51,525 nt of DNA from an uncultured Eubacteriales bacterium (GTDB lineage: Bacteria; Bacillota; Clostridia; Oscillospirales; Oscillospiraceae). How positions within the stretch are numbered: position 1 is the stretch's first letter; each line of letters opens with the position of its first letter. Below the pieces are notes generated by a model that did no database searches, was not told the origin of the DNA, and saw only the letters and a program-made list of their open reading frames with translations. Below are positions 1 through 7,841 of this stretch, piece after piece. The stretch is from contig UQXI01000020.1 of assembly GCA_900544975.1 (NCBI GenBank), forward strand, positions 1 through 51,525, in the 5' to 3' direction. A program made the translations under genes and the position numbers.

Positions 1-1
1 C

Positions 2-265
2 ACGATGGAGAGCGAAGAAGCAACGCCCTCACTCTCACAGGCACAGCGGATGAAAAGCATGAGCCAGAGCGGGCAGCTTGACATGGATATGATATTTTCC
101 ATTATGACGGAGGAAAAGGGAAACCAGAAAGAAACCTTGAAAATCAACACAAGCAAACTGAAAAAATACTTTCCGAAGGACACAACGCCGAAGCAGATGG
201 AGGAAACCATCATCCGACTTCTGGAACGTGAGTTGCAGAGAAAACGGAGCAGGGACAGCCGCTAA
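2..265 (+). CDS. ParB-like protein of an integrative element, C-terminal fragment (5' end outside window)
   Basis: The reading frame is open to the left edge, so the ATG at 5 is probably internal and the gene starts upstream. The visible 87 residues resemble the C-terminal tail of ParB/Spo0J-type proteins carried by Clostridia conjugative elements: an SxxQAxRMKxxSxxG stretch, then IFSIMTEEKGNQKE, then KKYFPKDTTPKQMEETI and a basic Arg/Lys-rich end. In such elements these proteins are thought to help maintain or regulate the element; the nuclease or DNA-binding part is not visible here. Together with the YdbC-like gene and the serine recombinase downstream it marks the right end of a mobile element. 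The family call rests on recalled tail motifs. Confidence 0.6.
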   Translation, partial: TMESEEATPSLSQAQRMKSMSQSGQLDMDMIFSIMTEEKGNQKETLKINTSKLKKYFPKDTTPKQMEETIIRLLERELQRKRSRDSR

Positions 266-341
266 CCTTCTTTTTTCGGGAAGTAAATGCAGGAATTTGG
301 AACAGAAGAAAGACAGAATTTTAAGGAGAATGAGGTAAGGA

Positions 342-572
342 ATGAAAGAAATCCAGTATGAGATTGTAAAGGAAATCGCCGTATTGTCTGCGAGTGACAG
401 CGGCTACACAAAGGAAATCAATCTTATTTCATGGAACGGGAGAGAGCCGAAATATGACATCCGCAGCTTTTCCCCGAACCGTGAGAAGTGCGGAAAGGGT
501 ATCACGTTGAACGCTGATGAAGCAGCGGCACTCCTTGAAGCATTACAGAAAGAAGTAAACAGCGGGGATTGA
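342..572 (+). CDS. YdbC/PC4-like small ssDNA-binding or transcription cofactor-type protein
   Basis: This 76-residue protein matches the pattern of the YdbC/PC4 family found in Firmicutes mobile elements: an N-terminal EIVKEIAVLS strand, the core LISWNGREPKYDIRSFSPNREKCGKGITL, and a C-terminal helix DEAAALLEAL. Family members fold as PC4-like dimers that bind single-stranded nucleic acid; the role in this element is unknown. A GAGGTAAGG ribosome binding site lies just before the ATG. It sits between the ParB-like fragment and the small gene upstream of the recombinase, an arrangement seen in conjugative elements. The fold assignment is by motif recognition only. Confidence 0.7.
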   Translation: MKEIQYEIVKEIAVLSASDSGYTKEINLISWNGREPKYDIRSFSPNREKCGKGITLNADEAAALLEALQKEVNSGD

Positions 573-584
573 TGGTATCTGATT

Positions 585-623
585 GACAGGGCGGGGCGTT
601 TCCAGACGTTCTCCTGCCCTGTC
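585..623 (+). promoter_or_regulatory. Imperfect stem-loop in mobile-element intergenic gap
   Basis: An 11-base arm (585-595, GACAGGGCGGG) can pair with 613-623 (CCTGCCCTGTC) with one mismatch. It lies between the YdbC-like gene and the next small gene. There is no T-run, so an attenuating or RNA-stabilising structure is more likely than a terminator. Confidence 0.3.
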
Positions 624-642
624 TGGAAAGGAAGATTTAAGT

Positions 643-834
643 ATGGGCGAGGATAAGAAAGCAGATAAAAAGAGAAAGCGTATCGTGCCAAAAGCACCAG
701 TGCAGATGATAATCAGCCGTGAATATGTCGGCACACAGACCGTTACAGAAGCGTTTGTCCCGATTATCTCCGAGGATATTCGGAAGAAGATTGCCGAGGG
801 CGACACCTTCGACAATGAGGGGCTGTCCGCTTAG
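643..834 (+). CDS. Small hypothetical protein upstream of serine recombinase
   Basis: A 63-residue protein with a very basic N-terminus (GEDKKADKKRKRIVPKAP) followed by a conserved-looking segment MIISREYVGTQTVTEAFVPIISEDIRKKI. The start at 643 has an AAAGGAAG ribosome binding site; an earlier in-frame start lies inside the upstream stem-loop. Small proteins of this size often sit directly before the large serine recombinase in Clostridia integrative elements. A recombination directionality role is possible from position alone, but no domain is recognisable. It ends 53 bases before the recombinase start. Confidence 0.55.
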   Translation: MGEDKKADKKRKRIVPKAPVQMIISREYVGTQTVTEAFVPIISEDIRKKIAEGDTFDNEGLSA

Positions 835-887
835 AATGTACGCAATGGAACATGAAAACGTTAGGACAGATATGGAGGTTTTACAGT

Positions 888-3452
888 ATGGCAGGAATAA
901 GAACGGAGAACAAGATTTATGAAGTCGGCATTTACTGCCGCTTATCAAAGGACGATGGCACGGATAACGAGAGTGCGAGCATTGCGACACAAAAATCCAT
1001 CCTCACGGATTATGTGAAAAGGCAGGGATGGCATTTAGCAAAAACGTATGTTGACGATGGCTACTCTGGAACAAATTTCCAAAGACCAAGTTTCCAGAAT
1101 ATGATTAAGGACATTGAAAACGGGCTGATAAACTGCGTGATTACAAAAGATTTATCCCGTCTGGGGAGGAACTATCTTGATTGTGGGTTATATCTGGAAG
1201 TCTTTTTCCCAGAGCATAACGTGAGGTATATAGCGGTCAATGACGGCGTGGACACCTTAAACAAATCCGCTATGGACATCACGCCTTTCCGCAACATCCT
1301 AAACGAAATGTATTCTGCCGATGTGTCAGTCAAGATAAAATCGGCGTACCGTGCGAGGTTTCAGCAGGGGAAATTCATGGGAACAACAGCCCCTTATGGC
1401 TATGTCAAAGACCCTGCCGACCACAACCATCTGCTGATAGATGACAAAGTTGCCCATGTGGTAAGGGAGATATTCGACCTTGCGTTAGCGGGCAACGGCA
1501 TCGCCAAAATCCGCAAGCACATCAACAAACAGCATATCCTACGCCCTGCCGCTTATGCGGTGGAGCAAGGGGCAACAGGCTATGAGCGGTACTTTGAGGA
1601 TAACGAGGAAAACCGTTATATTTGGAGCGAGAACAGCGTGAGGGGCATTTTAAGAAGCCCGATATATGCGGGCAACCTTGCAGGCTACAAGCGGATTGCA
1701 GCCAACATGAAAAGCAAGAAACGCCCCTCTAAGCTGCCCGAAGAATGGGAAGTGATACCAGACACCCATGAGGGGATAGTCACGCAGGAGGAATTTGACA
1801 CCGTACAGCAGCTTATGACGAGCCGCAGGCGGGAGCAGAACGCAGGGGGATTTGAGAATATCTTTTCGGGCGTTATCAAGTGTGCGGACTGCGGCTATGC
1901 GATGCGGGCGGCGAGTGCCAACAGGAGGAAACGCCCCGACATCATCGACTGCGTACAATACACCTGCAATAATTATGGCAGATATGGCAATGTTATGTGT
2001 ACCGCACACAGCATTGAAGCGAGGGACTTATTCAATGCCGTCCTTGCCGACATCAACCGCTTTGCGGATATGGCGGTCAATGATGAAAAGGCGGTCAGAG
2101 CCATAGAAAGGCGGCTCACGGAAACAGACCAGAGCAGGGCGAAATCATTAGAGAAAGAAAAGAAGAAGCTGAACAAACGCCTTGCGGAGCTTGACAGGCT
2201 GTTTTCCTCTCTCTATGAGGACAAGGTAATGGAGCGTATCACGGAGCGGAATTTTGAGATGATGTCGGGGAAATACCAGAAAGAGCAGCTTGAAATTGAA
2301 GCACGGCTGAAAGAGGTAACGGAAACGCTCAATGACAGCTATGAGAAATCGCAGGGCGTGAGGGACTTTCTATCCCTAATCCGCAACTATCAGGGGCTGA
2401 AAGAGTTGGACGCAACCATCATAAACGCACTCATAGACAAGATACTTGTTTCGGAACGTGAGAAACTTGCGGACGGGACAGTAAGGCAGGAAATCAAGAT
2501 TTACTATAAATTCATCGGCTTTGTCGGTGAATTACATATCACACCCACAAAGCGGTGGACGGCGTTAAAGCCTAAAAATTGTACGGTGTGCGGTGTTGAA
2601 TACGTCCCCAGCTCTGGAATATCAAAGTATTGTCCCGCTTGTGCTAAGAGGATACAGAGGGAGAAATCAAACGAGAGCAAACGCAGGAGTAGGGAGAGGA
2701 ACCGAAGGGCATGTATTGAACTGTCCGCAAAAAATGACCGACTGATTGCGGCGTCCTGCGGGGAGCTGGGGATTGACATCAGCCAGGCCCTCCGGGTGCC
2801 GGGAGGTTCCACTTCCACCTACCTGTACCTGAATGGCCCGGACGGGGACATGGCGCTGGCGGTGTCGGATATGGACATCTGCCGGAAGATGACGCCCCAG
2901 TTCCTGGCCTCTCGCCTGACGCTGTTGAAGGGGGCGCAGTTAATTGTGGCAGACGCCAATTTGCCTGCCGAATCTCTCCGTTTTTTGGCGGATCACGGCG
3001 CGGCGCCTCTGTTTGTGGACCCGGTGTCCACGGTCAAGGCGGAAAAGCTGCGGCCAATTCTGGGAAAGATTCATACCCTGAAACCCAACCGGATGGAGGC
3101 GGAGCTTCTGTCCGGTGTGGCCATCACAAATGAGGAGAGCCTACGGCAGGCGGCCCAGGTGCTGCTGGACACGGGTCTGCGCCGGGTATTCATCTCCCTG
3201 GGAAGCCGGGGGCTCTTTGCGGCGGACCACAGAGAGAGCCTGCTGCTGCCCTGCCGACCGGCTGCACCGGTCAATGCCACAGGCGCAGGGGATGCGTTTA
3301 TGGCGGGGTTGGCATGGGCATACCTGGAAGGGACGGACCTCCGGGGGACGGCCTTGGCTGGAGCCTCAGCGGGAGCCATTGCCATTGAGGGAAGCGAAAC
3401 CATCAATCCGGCCCTTTCTCCAGAGGTCCTTCGGGCCCGGATGGACCGGTGA
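888..3452 (+). CDS. Large serine recombinase of an integrative element, fused in frame to truncated PsuK
   Basis: The first ~616 residues are a large serine recombinase. The catalytic Ser is in the N-terminal motif GIYCRLS (S20), followed by KDLSRLGRN. Then come the recombinase domain (APYGY...IRKHIN), a zinc ribbon (CADCGYAMRAA...CTAHSIEARD), a Lys/Glu-rich coiled coil, and a C-terminal Cys-rich module (CTVCG...CPACAKR) with an Arg-rich tail. Such enzymes integrate and excise elements at short cores. The start at 888 has GGAGG nine bases upstream; an ATG at 852 is also in frame. No stop occurs at the element end: the frame runs from about 2736 into a pseudouridine kinase fragment of 238 residues. 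The recombinase half is A-rich and the kinase half GC-rich, consistent with two origins. Whether a chimeric protein accumulates is unknown. Confidence 0.85.
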   Translation: MAGIRTENKIYEVGIYCRLSKDDGTDNESASIATQKSILTDYVKRQGWHLAKTYVDDGYSGTNFQRPSFQNMIKDIENGLINCVITKDLSRLGRNYLDCGLYLEVFFPEHNVRYIAVNDGVDTLNKSAMDITPFRNILNEMYSADVSVKIKSAYRARFQQGKFMGTTAPYGYVKDPADHNHLLIDDKVAHVVREIFDLALAGNGIAKIRKHINKQHILRPAAYAVEQGATGYERYFEDNEENRYIWSENSVRGILRSPIYAGNLAGYKRIAANMKSKKRPSKLPEEWEVIPDTHEGIVTQEEFDTVQQLMTSRRREQNAGGFENIFSGVIKCADCGYAMRAASANRRKRPDIIDCVQYTCNNYGRYGNVMCTAHSIEARDLFNAVLADINRFADMAVNDEKAVRAIERRLTETDQSRAKSLEKEKKKLNKRLAELDRLFSSLYEDKVMERITERNFEMMSGKYQKEQLEIEARLKEVTETLNDSYEKSQGVRDFLSLIRNYQGLKELDATIINALIDKILVSEREKLADGTVRQEIKIYYKFIGFVGELHITPTKRWTALKPKNCTVCGVEYVPSSGISKYCPACAKRIQREKSNESKRRSRERNRRACIELSAKNDRLIAASCGELGIDISQALRVPGGSTSTYLYLNGPDGDMALAVSDMDICRKMTPQFLASRLTLLKGAQLIVADANLPAESLRFLADHGAAPLFVDPVSTVKAEKLRPILGKIHTLKPNRMEAELLSGVAITNEESLRQAAQVLLDTGLRRVFISLGSRGLFAADHRESLLLPCRPAAPVNATGAGDAFMAGLAWAYLEGTDLRGTALAGASAGAIAIEGSETINPALSPEVLRARMDR
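2725..2745 (+). other. Right attachment junction (attR) of the integrative element within psuK
   Basis: Codon and base composition change abruptly here, from an A-rich recombinase tail to GC-rich kinase sequence, and the encoded protein changes family at the same point. A GA dinucleotide at 2736-2737 lies at the switch; GA cores are used by TndX-type serine recombinases, so this is the likely crossover. The left junction and the other part of psuK lie outside the window, so the exact core cannot be proved here. Confidence 0.6.
2736..3452 (+). pseudogene. psuK: 5'-truncated pseudouridine kinase (PfkB family)
   Basis: The 238 residues match the C-terminal three quarters of PfkB-family pseudouridine kinase: LIVADANLP, FVDPVSTVKAEKLRP, LKPNRMEAE, and the catalytic anion-hole motif NATGAGDAFMAG. 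About 75 N-terminal residues, which carry the nucleoside-binding lid and first Rossmann strands, are missing because the integrative element is inserted. PsuK phosphorylates pseudouridine to pseudouridine 5'-phosphate, the substrate of PsuG encoded 28 bases downstream. Without its N-terminus the kinase is probably inactive; it remains translatable only as the C-terminal part of the recombinase fusion or from an internal start. Confidence 0.85.
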
Positions 3453-3480
3453 ACATTACAATGATTTGGAGGAAACTGCT

Positions 3481-4401
3481 ATGCATGGAAATCAGTATTT
3501 GGATATTAAACCCGAGGTGGCGGAGGCCATTGCCCAGGGGAAGCCTGTGGTTGCTCTGGAATCTACCATCATCTCCCACGGAATGCCGTACCCCCAGAAT
3601 GTGGAGACAGCTCTGCAGGTGGAGCAGATCATCCGGGAAAACGGGGCGGTACCCGCCACCATCGCCATCATCGGCGGCCGGCTGAAGGCCGGACTCACGC
3701 CGGAGGAGATTGCATACTTCGGCAAAAAGGGACAGGCCATTGCCAAAGCGTCCCGCCGGGATCTGGCAGTGCTGTGCGCCCGGGGGCAGGATGGAGCCAC
3801 GACGGTGACCACCACCATGATCATTGCCCATATGGCCGGAATCCGGGTGTTTGCCACCGGCGGCATCGGCGGGGTCCATCGGGGAGCGGAGACCACCATG
3901 GACATCTCCGCAGACCTGGAGGAGCTGGCCCATACCCCTGTGATGGTGGTCTGCGCCGGAGCGAAGAGCATCTTGGATCTGGGCCTCACATTGGAATACC
4001 TGGAGACCCATGGGGTGCCGGTGATTGGCTATGGGACGGAGGAACTGCCTGCGTTTTACACCCGGACCTCTGGATTTTCTGTGGATTACCGGATGGATAC
4101 GCCCCAGGAGCTGGCCCAGGCATTCAAGGCCCAGAACGACATGGCACTGGGCGGCGGCATGCTGGTGACCAACCCCATTCCCGAGGCGTATTCCATGGAC
4201 CCGGCGGCAATCAACGGGGCCATTGACCAGGCCATAGCCGAATGCAGCGAGAAGGGGATCCATGGAAAGGCCACCACCCCCTTCCTCCTGGCCCGGGTGG
4301 CAGAGCTCACCGGGGGCGACAGCTTGGCTTCCAACATCCAGCTGGTGTACAACAATGCCCGGCTGGCGGCCCAGACCGCTGCGGCCTACTGCCGGTTGTA
4401 A
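3481..4401 (+). CDS. psuG: Pseudouridine-5'-phosphate glycosidase
   Basis: PsuG cleaves the C-C glycosidic bond of pseudouridine 5'-phosphate to uracil and ribose 5-phosphate. The 306-residue length is typical. Family motifs are clear: PVVALESTIISHGMPYPQN near the N-terminus, GATTVTTTMIIAHMAGI, VFATGGIGGVHRGAE, and VCAGAKSILDLGLTLEYLETHGVPV. The start at 3481 has GGAGGA at 3468-3473. It follows the truncated psuK closely, so the two originally formed a pseudouridine salvage operon. After the insertion, psuG probably depends on transcription reading out of the element. A strong terminator follows. Confidence 0.95.
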   Translation: MHGNQYLDIKPEVAEAIAQGKPVVALESTIISHGMPYPQNVETALQVEQIIRENGAVPATIAIIGGRLKAGLTPEEIAYFGKKGQAIAKASRRDLAVLCARGQDGATTVTTTMIIAHMAGIRVFATGGIGGVHRGAETTMDISADLEELAHTPVMVVCAGAKSILDLGLTLEYLETHGVPVIGYGTEELPAFYTRTSGFSVDYRMDTPQELAQAFKAQNDMALGGGMLVTNPIPEAYSMDPAAINGAIDQAIAECSEKGIHGKATTPFLLARVAELTGGDSLASNIQLVYNNARLAAQTAAAYCRL

Positions 4402-4417
4402 CTGTAACAGAATCTTG

Positions 4418-4469
4418 GGTGCTGTCTCGAGTGGATTCGTTTGAATCACAAGAGGCAGCACCATTTTTG
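4418..4469 (+). terminator. Rho-independent terminator of psuG
   Basis: Arms GGTGCTGTCTC (4418-4428) and GAGGCAGCACC (4452-4462) pair, with a second inner pairing of GTGGATTC with GAATCAC, followed directly by ATTTTTG. It lies 17 bases after the psuG stop. Confidence 0.8.
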
Positions 4470-4471
4470 TC

Positions 4472-4540
4472 GTGGTGGGCGTTACGAATTTGCCCAATGT
4501 GGGGGAAAATGTACGATGTTTCCGCTGATGGGAAGAGGCA
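4472..4540 (-). repeat. Degenerate relic of the 108-bp palindromic intergenic repeat
   Basis: The stretch beginning CGTGGTGGGCGTTACGAATT and continuing through the following ~45 bases closely resembles the interior of the intact repeat at 23509-23616, with scattered substitutions. The terminal palindromes have been lost. Confidence 0.5.
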
Positions 4541-4549
4541 CGGGTGCGC

Positions 4550-4578
4550 TTGACGGGGGCGGGGGTCTGTGGTACCAT
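4550..4578 (+). promoter_or_regulatory. Predicted promoter of larEBC
   Basis: TTGACG (4550-4555), a 17-base spacer, then TACCAT (4573-4578), 40 bases before the larE start. The -35 is near consensus and the -10 is moderate. Confidence 0.55.
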
Positions 4579-4617
4579 AAGGACTGGTATCAAACTGTCA
4601 GATGAGGAGGAGCGCGG

Positions 4618-5448
4618 ATGAATGATCAGGAAAACTCCCAGTTGGAGTGGGAAGAAACCGGCCTCCCTTCCCGGATAGAAGGGGAAAAAGAAGCGGCTCT
4701 GCTCCGCTTTTTCCATACCAACCCCCAGGCGGCCCTGGGGTTTTCCGGCGGTGTGGATTCGGCCTATCTTCTCTATGCGGCCATGACGGCCGGCGCTCGG
4801 GTGAAGGCCTATTATGTGAAGTCTCCCTTTCAGCCCCAGTTTGAGTTGGAGGACGCCCGGCGTTTGGCCGAGGCGCTGGGGGCGGATTGGGAGGTTTTGG
4901 AGACTGACCCGCTGTCGGACCCGCAAGTGGCGGGGAATCCGCCCAACCGGTGTTACGTTTGCAAGAAGATAATTTTCGGGCGGATTGCAGAGGCGGCACA
5001 GCGGGACGGTTTTTCTCTGCTTCTGGACGGCACCAACGCCTCGGATGACGATGGGGACCGGCCTGGGGTCTGGGCTCTGCGAGAACTGGCGGTGCGCTCG
5101 CCTCTGCGAGAGTGTGGGCTCACCAAGGGGGAGATCCGCCGGCTCTCCCAGCGGGCGGGGCTGTTCACCTGGGACAAGCCGGCCTATGCCTGCCTGGCCA
5201 CCCGGGTCCCCACTGGGACGGCTCTGACCCGGGAGCTTCTGGAGCGGACGGAACGGGCGGAGTGCGCCTTGGCAGATCTGGGCTTCCGGGATTTCCGGGT
5301 GCGGTATTTGGAGGGCCGGGCGAAGCTCCAGGTGACGGCAGGGCAGATGGCCTTGGCGCTGGAGAAGCGGCGGGAAATATTAGAGGCTTTGCAGCCGGAT
5401 TATACAGAGGTCCTTCTGGACCTGGAGGAACGCGATGCAAGACAATAA
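4618..5448 (+). CDS. larE: LarE, ATP-dependent sulfur transferase for nickel-pincer nucleotide synthesis
   Basis: LarE adenylates and sulfurises the pyridinium dicarboxylate mononucleotide made by LarB, the second step of nickel-pincer nucleotide (NPN) cofactor synthesis in the cytoplasm. The 276 residues show the PP-loop motif SGGVDS (43-48), DGTNASDD (137-144) and the conserved ACLATRVPTG (191-200). Three cysteines, Cys112, Cys115 (CYVC) and Cys192, match the class of LarE proteins reported to use an iron-sulfur cluster rather than one sacrificial cysteine; this assignment is inferred. The start has GAGGAGG upstream. It overlaps larB by 14 bases. Confidence 0.93.
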   Translation: MNDQENSQLEWEETGLPSRIEGEKEAALLRFFHTNPQAALGFSGGVDSAYLLYAAMTAGARVKAYYVKSPFQPQFELEDARRLAEALGADWEVLETDPLSDPQVAGNPPNRCYVCKKIIFGRIAEAAQRDGFSLLLDGTNASDDDGDRPGVWALRELAVRSPLRECGLTKGEIRRLSQRAGLFTWDKPAYACLATRVPTGTALTRELLERTERAECALADLGFRDFRVRYLEGRAKLQVTAGQMALALEKRREILEALQPDYTEVLLDLEERDARQ

Positions 5449-6193
5449 GACAAAAACCATTTTAAAGGCGCTGCAGCAGGGCCGAATTTCTGTGGACGAT
5501 GCGCTCTTACAGTTGAAGCTGGAGCCCTTTCAGGACCTGGGCTATGCCAAGGTGGACCATCACCGTCGTCTGCGCCAAGGGGTGCCGGAGGTGATCTACG
5601 GAGCGGGAAAGACCCCGGAGCAGATGGTGGGCATTGTATCCGCCATGCAGGAGGCGGGACAGGAGACGGTGCTCATCACCCGCTTGTCCCCGGAAGCGGC
5701 GGAGATTGTGGGCAGGACCCACCCCATGACCTACCATGAGATGGGCCGCATCGCCACCATCGGCCCGCTACCGGAGCCGGACGGTCTGGGGACCATCGTC
5801 ATTGCCACAGGAGGCACCAGCGATGTGCCCGTGGCGGAAGAGGCAGCCATCACCGCCCAGGCCCTGGGCAACCGGGTCCGGAAGCTCTATGACGTGGGGG
5901 TGGCCGGGGTGCACCGGCTTCTGGCCAATCTGGAGTACATCATGGACGCCAGCGTCATCATCGCCATTGCGGGGATGGAGGGGGCCCTGGCCAGCGTGGT
6001 AGGGGGCCTGGCGGACTGCCCCGTGATTGCGGTGCCCACCAGTGTGGGCTATGGGGCCTCCTTCCAGGGGCTATCGGCCCTGCTGTCCATGCTCAATTCC
6101 TGCGCCAGTGGGATTTCTGTGGTGAACATTGACAATGGATTTGGGGCCGGGTATCTGGCCAGTATGATCAATCACATGGAGGCAAAGCAATGA
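5435..6193 (+). CDS. larB: LarB, carboxylase/hydrolase of nickel-pincer nucleotide synthesis
   Basis: LarB carboxylates and hydrolyses nicotinic acid adenine dinucleotide, the first NPN step. The protein has an N-terminal segment with the motif LGYAKVDHHRRLRQGVPEVI, typical of LarB, and a PurE-like C-terminal domain (IVIATGGTSDVPVAEEA, DVGVAGVHRLL, IAIAGMEGALASVVGGL, AVPTSVGYGAS). At 252 residues it has the usual length. Its start lies within the end of larE with GGAGGAA upstream, and its stop overlaps the larC start (ATGA), so the three genes are translationally coupled. PurE itself is shorter and lacks the N-terminal motif, so LarB is the clear choice. Confidence 0.95.
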   Translation: MQDNKTKTILKALQQGRISVDDALLQLKLEPFQDLGYAKVDHHRRLRQGVPEVIYGAGKTPEQMVGIVSAMQEAGQETVLITRLSPEAAEIVGRTHPMTYHEMGRIATIGPLPEPDGLGTIVIATGGTSDVPVAEEAAITAQALGNRVRKLYDVGVAGVHRLLANLEYIMDASVIIAIAGMEGALASVVGGLADCPVIAVPTSVGYGASFQGLSALLSMLNSCASGISVVNIDNGFGAGYLASMINHMEAKQ

Positions 6194-7383
6194 AGACACT
6201 GTATCTGGACTGTGGCATGGGCGCGGCAGGGGACATGCTGGCGGCGGCCCTGCTGGAGCTGCTGCCGGAACCTGGGGCCTTTGTGAACCGGCTCAACGGC
6301 CTGGGCCTGCCTGGGGTGACCTTTGCCCTGGAGCGGAGCGTCAAATGCGGCATCACCGGCTCCCATCTGACCGTCCTGGTGGGCGGGCAAGAGGAGGGGG
6401 AGCATGACCACCATGGGCGTTCCCATACCCATCGCGGCCTTCGGGAGATCCGCCATCTGGTGGAGGACCATTTGCAGCTGTCGGAGGCGGTGCGGCAGGA
6501 TGTTCTGGCGGTCTATGACCGCATCGCCCAGGCGGAGAGCCAGGTCCACGGTGTGCCGGTGGAGGAGATTCACTTCCACGAGGTGGGGACCTTGGATGCG
6601 GTGGCGGACATCACCGCCGTGTGCTTGCTGATGCACACCTTGGCTCCCCAGAAGATTTTGGCCTCCCCGGTGCGGGTGGGCAGTGGGCAGGTGCGGTGCG
6701 CCCATGGGCTGCTGCCGGTCCCCGCCCCCGCTACGGCGCTTTTGCTGCGGGGGGCGCCCATCTATGCAGGGGATCTGACCGGAGAGCTTTGCACCCCCAC
6801 TGGAGCGGCCCTGCTGACTCACTTTGTGACCCGGTTTGGCCCCATGCCGGTGATGCAGGTGGAGGCAATCGGCTATGGCATGGGGAAGAAGGATTTTCCC
6901 GCGGCCAACTGCGTCCGCGCCATGCTGGGCGGGACGGAGGAAGGGGCGGACACCGTGTGCCTGCTGGCGTGCAACCTGGACGACATGACCCCGGAGGCCC
7001 TGGGCTTTGCCCAGGAGCGGCTGTGGGAAGGGGGAGCTCTGGACGTCTATACCGTGCCCATCGGCATGAAGAAGTCCCGCCCTGGGGTGCTGCTGGCTTG
7101 CCTGTGCCGGGAGGAGGAGGCCGGGAAGTTGACGGAGTTGATCCTCCGCCACACCACCACCCTGGGGGTCCGCCGGACAAGCCTCACCCGCACCCTGCGC
7201 CCCCGCAGCTTCTGCACCGTCCAGACCCCCTGGGGCCCGGTGACGGTGAAAGAGACCCCCGACGGCCGGGGTAAACCGGAATACGAAGAAGCCGCCACCA
7301 TCGCCCGCCGGGAGGGCCTCACCCTAAGTGAAGTCCAGGAGGCGGCGATGGAGGAGTGGAGAGCCGCGAGAGTCAAGCCATAA
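6190..7383 (+). CDS. larC: LarC, nickel insertion cyclometallase of nickel-pincer nucleotide synthesis
   Basis: LarC inserts nickel into the dithiolated pincer nucleotide using CTP, the last NPN step. The 397-residue single ORF carries both the LarC1 part (YLDCGMGAAGDM, a His-rich loop at residues 71-81 with five His, EIHFHEVGTLDAVADI) and the LarC2 part (LACNLDDMTPEALGFA, DVYTVPIGMKKSRPG). In Lactobacillus plantarum the two parts are joined by ribosomal frameshifting; here they are in one frame. No larA homologue is present in the window, so the enzyme that uses this cofactor must be encoded elsewhere. Start by ATGA overlap with larB. Confidence 0.95.
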   Translation: MKTLYLDCGMGAAGDMLAAALLELLPEPGAFVNRLNGLGLPGVTFALERSVKCGITGSHLTVLVGGQEEGEHDHHGRSHTHRGLREIRHLVEDHLQLSEAVRQDVLAVYDRIAQAESQVHGVPVEEIHFHEVGTLDAVADITAVCLLMHTLAPQKILASPVRVGSGQVRCAHGLLPVPAPATALLLRGAPIYAGDLTGELCTPTGAALLTHFVTRFGPMPVMQVEAIGYGMGKKDFPAANCVRAMLGGTEEGADTVCLLACNLDDMTPEALGFAQERLWEGGALDVYTVPIGMKKSRPGVLLACLCREEEAGKLTELILRHTTTLGVRRTSLTRTLRPRSFCTVQTPWGPVTVKETPDGRGKPEYEEAATIARREGLTLSEVQEAAMEEWRAARVKP

Positions 7384-7390
7384 AGAATTG

Positions 7391-7425
7391 CCGGGTCTGC
7401 CCCCAATGAGGAGAGGCAGACCCGG
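7391..7425 (+). terminator. Stem-loop after larC
   Basis: Arms CCGGGTCTGCC (7391-7401) and GGCAGACCCGG (7415-7425) pair perfectly eight bases after the larC stop. There is no T-run, so it may be a weak terminator or an mRNA 3'-end stabiliser. Confidence 0.5.
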
Positions 7426-7428
7426 GCC

Positions 7429-7488
7429 CAGTGCGAACCCCATGTGGAGAGGCCAGAAATGCACCGCGATTTTCAGGGGTTCGCACTG
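7429..7488 (+). other. 13-bp inverted repeat in the CRISPR leader region
   Basis: CAGTGCGAACCCC (7429-7441) is the exact reverse complement of GGGGTTCGCACTG (7476-7488), with a 34-base centre. It lies between larC and the array promoter. Function unknown; the region 7384-7604 holds no gene. Confidence 0.45.
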
Positions 7489-7522
7489 GAAAATGAGGGG
7501 ATTTTTCACTTTGGAATGCCAC

Positions 7523-7562
7523 TTGCCGGTTGCGGCGGATTGTGGTATAGTGATTTTGTCGG
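7523..7562 (+). promoter_or_regulatory. Predicted promoter of the CRISPR array
   Basis: TTGCCG (7523-7528), a 17-base spacer, TATAGT (7546-7551), then GATTTTGTCGG. The -10 and the following 11 bases are nearly the same as upstream of cas10 (8347-8363). It points at the array, whose first repeat starts 53 bases later. Confidence 0.65.
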
Positions 7563-7604
7563 AATCTGGCATGGATGTGTTAATGCCAGTTGGGTAGTTT
7601 TGCC

Positions 7605-7766
7605 GACACAACTTATCCCCGCAAGGGGACGGAAACCCTTTTTTATCTCTGCGGATATCTTTGCGTTTTCCAGACACAACTTATCCCCGCAAGGGGACGG
7701 AAACCGCGAGCTTTCCAAAATGGCTGGAGTTTCAAAAGGGACACAACTTATCCCCGCAAGGGGACG
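7605..7766 (+). CRISPR. Short type III CRISPR array: two full repeats, one degenerate terminal repeat, two spacers
   Basis: A 32-base repeat occurs at 7605-7636 and 7673-7704, and in a 3'-degenerate form from 7740 to about 7766. Spacers are 36 bases (7637-7672) and 35 bases (7705-7739). Each repeat carries a hairpin TCCCC-GCAA-GGGGA with a GNRA-type loop, followed by ACGGAAAC, which fits the 8-nt 5' handle of type III crRNAs. The last copy matches only through the hairpin, typical of the leader-distal repeat, so the leader is on the larC side and transcription is rightward, like the cas operon. Spacer targets cannot be told from the sequence. Confidence 0.9.
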
Positions 7767-7841
7767 AAGAGGGCAATACGGGGGCACCATCTACTACGTT
7801 ATAACGTTAAAATATTACGATTTGTGTCACGATTAAGGCCT

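Noticed and set aside
3403..4926. Long minus-strand frame opposite psuG and larE
   Set aside because: It is antisense to two clearly recognised genes, has low-complexity His/Gly/Arg-rich composition and no domain; a GC-rich shadow frame.
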